In this document: positions 61,898 to 64,000 of the stretch, piece after piece
Layout of the letters: each line of letters opens with the position of its first letter
Position numbering within the stretch: position 1 is the stretch's first letter
Source: Chryseobacterium sp.
GTDB lineage: Bacteria; Bacteroidota; Bacteroidia; Flavobacteriales; Weeksellaceae
Direction: 5' to 3'
Length of the DNA: 64,000 nucleotides
NCBI GenBank assembly: GCA_031277615.1
Contig: JAITMC010000024.1
Coordinates: forward strand, 1 to 64,000
Made by a program: the position numbers and the translations under genes
The notes under the pieces: generated by a model
The model's input: only the letters and a program-made list of their open reading frames with translations
Database searches by the model: none
What the model was told of the DNA's origin: nothing

Positions 61898-64000
61898 ATG
61901 ATCCCTGTTCAGCTGACCATCGAAGGACTGTATTCTTATCAGGAACGCCAGGTCATTGATTTTAAAAACCTTACCGATGCCGGATTATTCGGTATATTCG
62001 GTTCCGTAGGCTCTGGAAAATCATCGATTCTGGAAGCTATTTCATTTGCTCTTTACGGCAAAACCGAACGTCTGAATACCAGCGATAAAAGGGGATACAA
62101 CATGATGAATTTAAAATCGAACCGGTTTTATATTGAGTTTGATTTTCTGAATTATGAAAATAAACTCTTCCGCGTTACAAGAGATTTCAGAAGAAATTCC
62201 AAAAAATTTGATGATGTAAGCCCTCATTCCGCTGATATTTACCATGATAACAATGGAAAATGGGTCTCAATGGAGGGTTCAGATATTGAAACGATTATAG
62301 GATTAAATTATGCCAACTTCAAACGGACGATCATCATTCCACAGGGGCAGTTCAAGGAATTTCTTGAATTAAAAGCTACGGAACGAACCAATATGATGAA
62401 GGAGATTTTCGGTCTTCACCGTTATGATCTTTATGGGAATGCTTCTGCCCTTCAAACCAGCAACACTTCGGAGCTGGATAAACTCGAAGGCCGACTTAAG
62501 GGCTTTGAGGAGATTACTGAAGAAAAGATTCAGGGATACAAAACCCTTGTAACGGAGGAAAAGAAAAAGTTCAGTGAGGCTGATGCCCGGTTTCAGAAAC
62601 TGGCTGAAAGGTTTCAACAATTGAAAAGCTTAAAAGCTGATTTTGAAAATTTAAAACAGAAAAAGGAAATATTCACGGAACTCTCTGCACAGAAACAGCC
62701 TATTGATGCTCTTGAAAAGCAGACTGAGTTATATGATCAGGTTTTCAGGACATTCAGTCCTCTGATTGCTGAAGAACATAAGCTGTCAAAGGAAATTTCC
62801 GGACAAAAAACAGAGAAGGAAACCCAGATACAGATCCTTCAGAAAACTGAAGCTGATTTCAATACGGTAAAGCAGCAACTTCAGGCTTTACAGGCTCAGT
62901 TTGACCAGCTGGACCAGTCCCGGATGCAGGAAAATGACCTGGGCCTGATCCTTCAGATGCTTACCTACTCTGCCGACATCACTGCTCTGAAAGACAGAAC
63001 TGCCAAAGGAAAGACAATGGTAGAGGAGGTTGAAGCGACTATGAAAGCTATTCGCAGTTCTATTGAAAAGCTTGTAAAAAATACGGAGGAACTTCAACTG
63101 AAAAAACTGGATTCGGCCTTACTTCTGAATGTAGGAAACTGGTTCAGCCAGCACAAAAATCTCAGAAAATCTTTTGAAGAACAAACCGGAACTCTTGAAA
63201 AAGGACGCCGGGAAATTCAACTGATTACAGAAGAACTGAAGCCTTTTGAAATTGATATCAGTCGCTATAAGGAAGACTTTACAGTCCTTTTCACTGATTT
63301 TGAGAAGCAGAAAAAAGACTTAACGCAGAAACTTGATCATTTAAAAATTCAAAAGGAACTTTCCCGTTTTGCCGATGAGCTTCATTCCGGGGAAGCATGC
63401 CCGCTTTGCGGATCCTCTGATCATCCTGCCATTATAGAGGTTCATGACGTAAATTCCGGAATCCGGGAGATTCTGGAGACGATTGAGGCGATTGACCAGA
63501 AAACAGCAGAACTTCAAAAGAAGGAAACAGCCATTGAAAAAATCCTTAACCGGAAAGCCATTTATGAGGAACAGGTTGCCTCGGAACTGAAAAAATCGGA
63601 ACTGCTTCAGAAAGAGATCGATGATCACCTGAAGAGCTTTATCTGGACTTCTTTTGATCCCCATCAGGAAAAAGATTTTGAGGAAAAACGCACCGCTTCT
63701 TTTGCCGTAGAAAAGGAAATTGAAAAAGCGGGCCAGCTTATTCTGAAAGAACGTGAAACCCTGGAAAAGGAAAATAAGAGTGCTGAAAAGTACAGAAATG
63801 CACTGGAAGGCTTCAGGCTGGAAGAAGTGAAAAAACAGGAGCAGATCAATACCAGCCTGGCAGCATTAAAGATCCTGAACTGGAAAGATTACCGGGAGAA
63901 AACCACCCCCGAGGTTGAAGACATTTATCGAAAATTATCTCAATCCAATACTGAAACAGAACAGAATTATCAAAAACTGACCCAGCAGGAAAAAGAACTT
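61898..64000 (+). CDS. sbcC: Exonuclease subunit SbcC (3' end outside window)
   Basis: ATG 61898 and 701 codons open to the end. Walker A FGSVGSGKSSI near residue 37, QGQFKEFL (Q-loop region) near residue 150, then long coiled coil with the zinc-hook CPLCGS at residues 501-506, and a second coiled segment. Matches SbcC/Rad50. It is not complete: Walker B and C-terminal ATPase half lie to the right. Pairs with SbcD. Confidence 0.94.
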   Translation, partial: MIPVQLTIEGLYSYQERQVIDFKNLTDAGLFGIFGSVGSGKSSILEAISFALYGKTERLNTSDKRGYNMMNLKSNRFYIEFDFLNYENKLFRVTRDFRRNSKKFDDVSPHSADIYHDNNGKWVSMEGSDIETIIGLNYANFKRTIIIPQGQFKEFLELKATERTNMMKEIFGLHRYDLYGNASALQTSNTSELDKLEGRLKGFEEITEEKIQGYKTLVTEEKKKFSEADARFQKLAERFQQLKSLKADFENLKQKKEIFTELSAQKQPIDALEKQTELYDQVFRTFSPLIAEEHKLSKEISGQKTEKETQIQILQKTEADFNTVKQQLQALQAQFDQLDQSRMQENDLGLILQMLTYSADITALKDRTAKGKTMVEEVEATMKAIRSSIEKLVKNTEELQLKKLDSALLLNVGNWFSQHKNLRKSFEEQTGTLEKGRREIQLITEELKPFEIDISRYKEDFTVLFTDFEKQKKDLTQKLDHLKIQKELSRFADELHSGEACPLCGSSDHPAIIEVHDVNSGIREILETIEAIDQKTAELQKKETAIEKILNRKAIYEEQVASELKKSELLQKEIDDHLKSFIWTSFDPHQEKDFEEKRTASFAVEKEIEKAGQLILKERETLEKENKSAEKYRNALEGFRLEEVKKQEQINTSLAALKILNWKDYREKTTPEVEDIYRKLSQSNTETEQNYQKLTQQEKEL

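Overview
The window reads as chromosomal DNA of a member of the Bacteroidota, class Flavobacteriia, most likely Chryseobacterium or a close relative. The basis is a PorP/SprF-type secretion protein, a type IX (T9SS) C-terminal sorting domain, very many short lipoproteins with signal peptides ending in Cys, DUF5606, DUF3822, DUF4374 and archaemetzincin genes, promoters of the TTTG-N17-23-TAnnTTTG type, no visible Shine-Dalgarno habit, and AT-rich intergenic DNA. I saw no rRNA, tRNA, CRISPR array, insertion sequence or prophage. The genus is an inference; only the phylum-level signals are directly visible.

Layout. 1-7.6 kb is an accessory island: the 3' end of a large effector gene carrying a lambda-R-like lysozyme domain and an M23 endopeptidase domain, followed by a run of exported or lipidated small proteins and two degenerate gene tails. 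This is the expected look of a polymorphic peptidoglycan-degrading toxin with a row of candidate periplasmic immunity genes. 7.7-10 kb is a large GAF-domain protein. 10.0-14.4 kb (minus strand) is a second accessory island: a lipoprotein with a JAMM-like HxH...SxxD signature, broken by an in-frame amber codon, then five tandem paralogous secreted proteins joined by TAATG/TAGTG stop-start overlaps. 14.7-19.6 kb holds a head-to-head pair: an HD-domain protein with a Pycsar-type membrane effector domain, and a metallophosphoesterase fused to an Omp85-like barrel.

19.7-26.2 kb is mostly housekeeping (MazG, DUF5606, peptide deformylase, RuvX, SixA-like phosphatase, archaemetzincin) plus a retropepsin-like secreted protein. 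26.3-27.8 kb is a serine beta-lactamase-like hydrolase. 28.0-34.6 kb is a four-gene minus-strand siderophore operon (acyltransferase, ornithine/lysine N-monooxygenase, TonB-dependent receptor, DUF4374 lipoprotein) with a good promoter at 34637-34666. 34.9-46.8 kb is again mostly core: phosphodiesterase, Smr protein, DUF3822, RsmD, an HxlR/nitroreductase divergent pair with symmetric operators, MurI, HemW, PorP/SprF, RluD, a PASTA protein, D-Ala-D-Ala ligase and CoaD.

47-64 kb contains a TRIC-type channel, a T9SS cargo protein, DHFR, a LemA-TPM-TPM operon, a KefF/KefC-type potassium efflux pair, a DUF2807 lipoprotein, an M3 metallopeptidase, YchJ, two unknown exported proteins, a SlyD-type isomerase, VF530 and the SbcD-SbcC nuclease, with SbcC running off the right edge. 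Several rho-independent terminators, often shared by convergent genes, separate these units.

The parts most worth following up are the two accessory islands (toxin plus immunity-like array, 1-7.3 kb; amber-interrupted lipoprotein plus five coupled paralogs and a sixth truncated start, 10.0-14.4 kb) and the HD-Pycsar effector without a visible cyclase.
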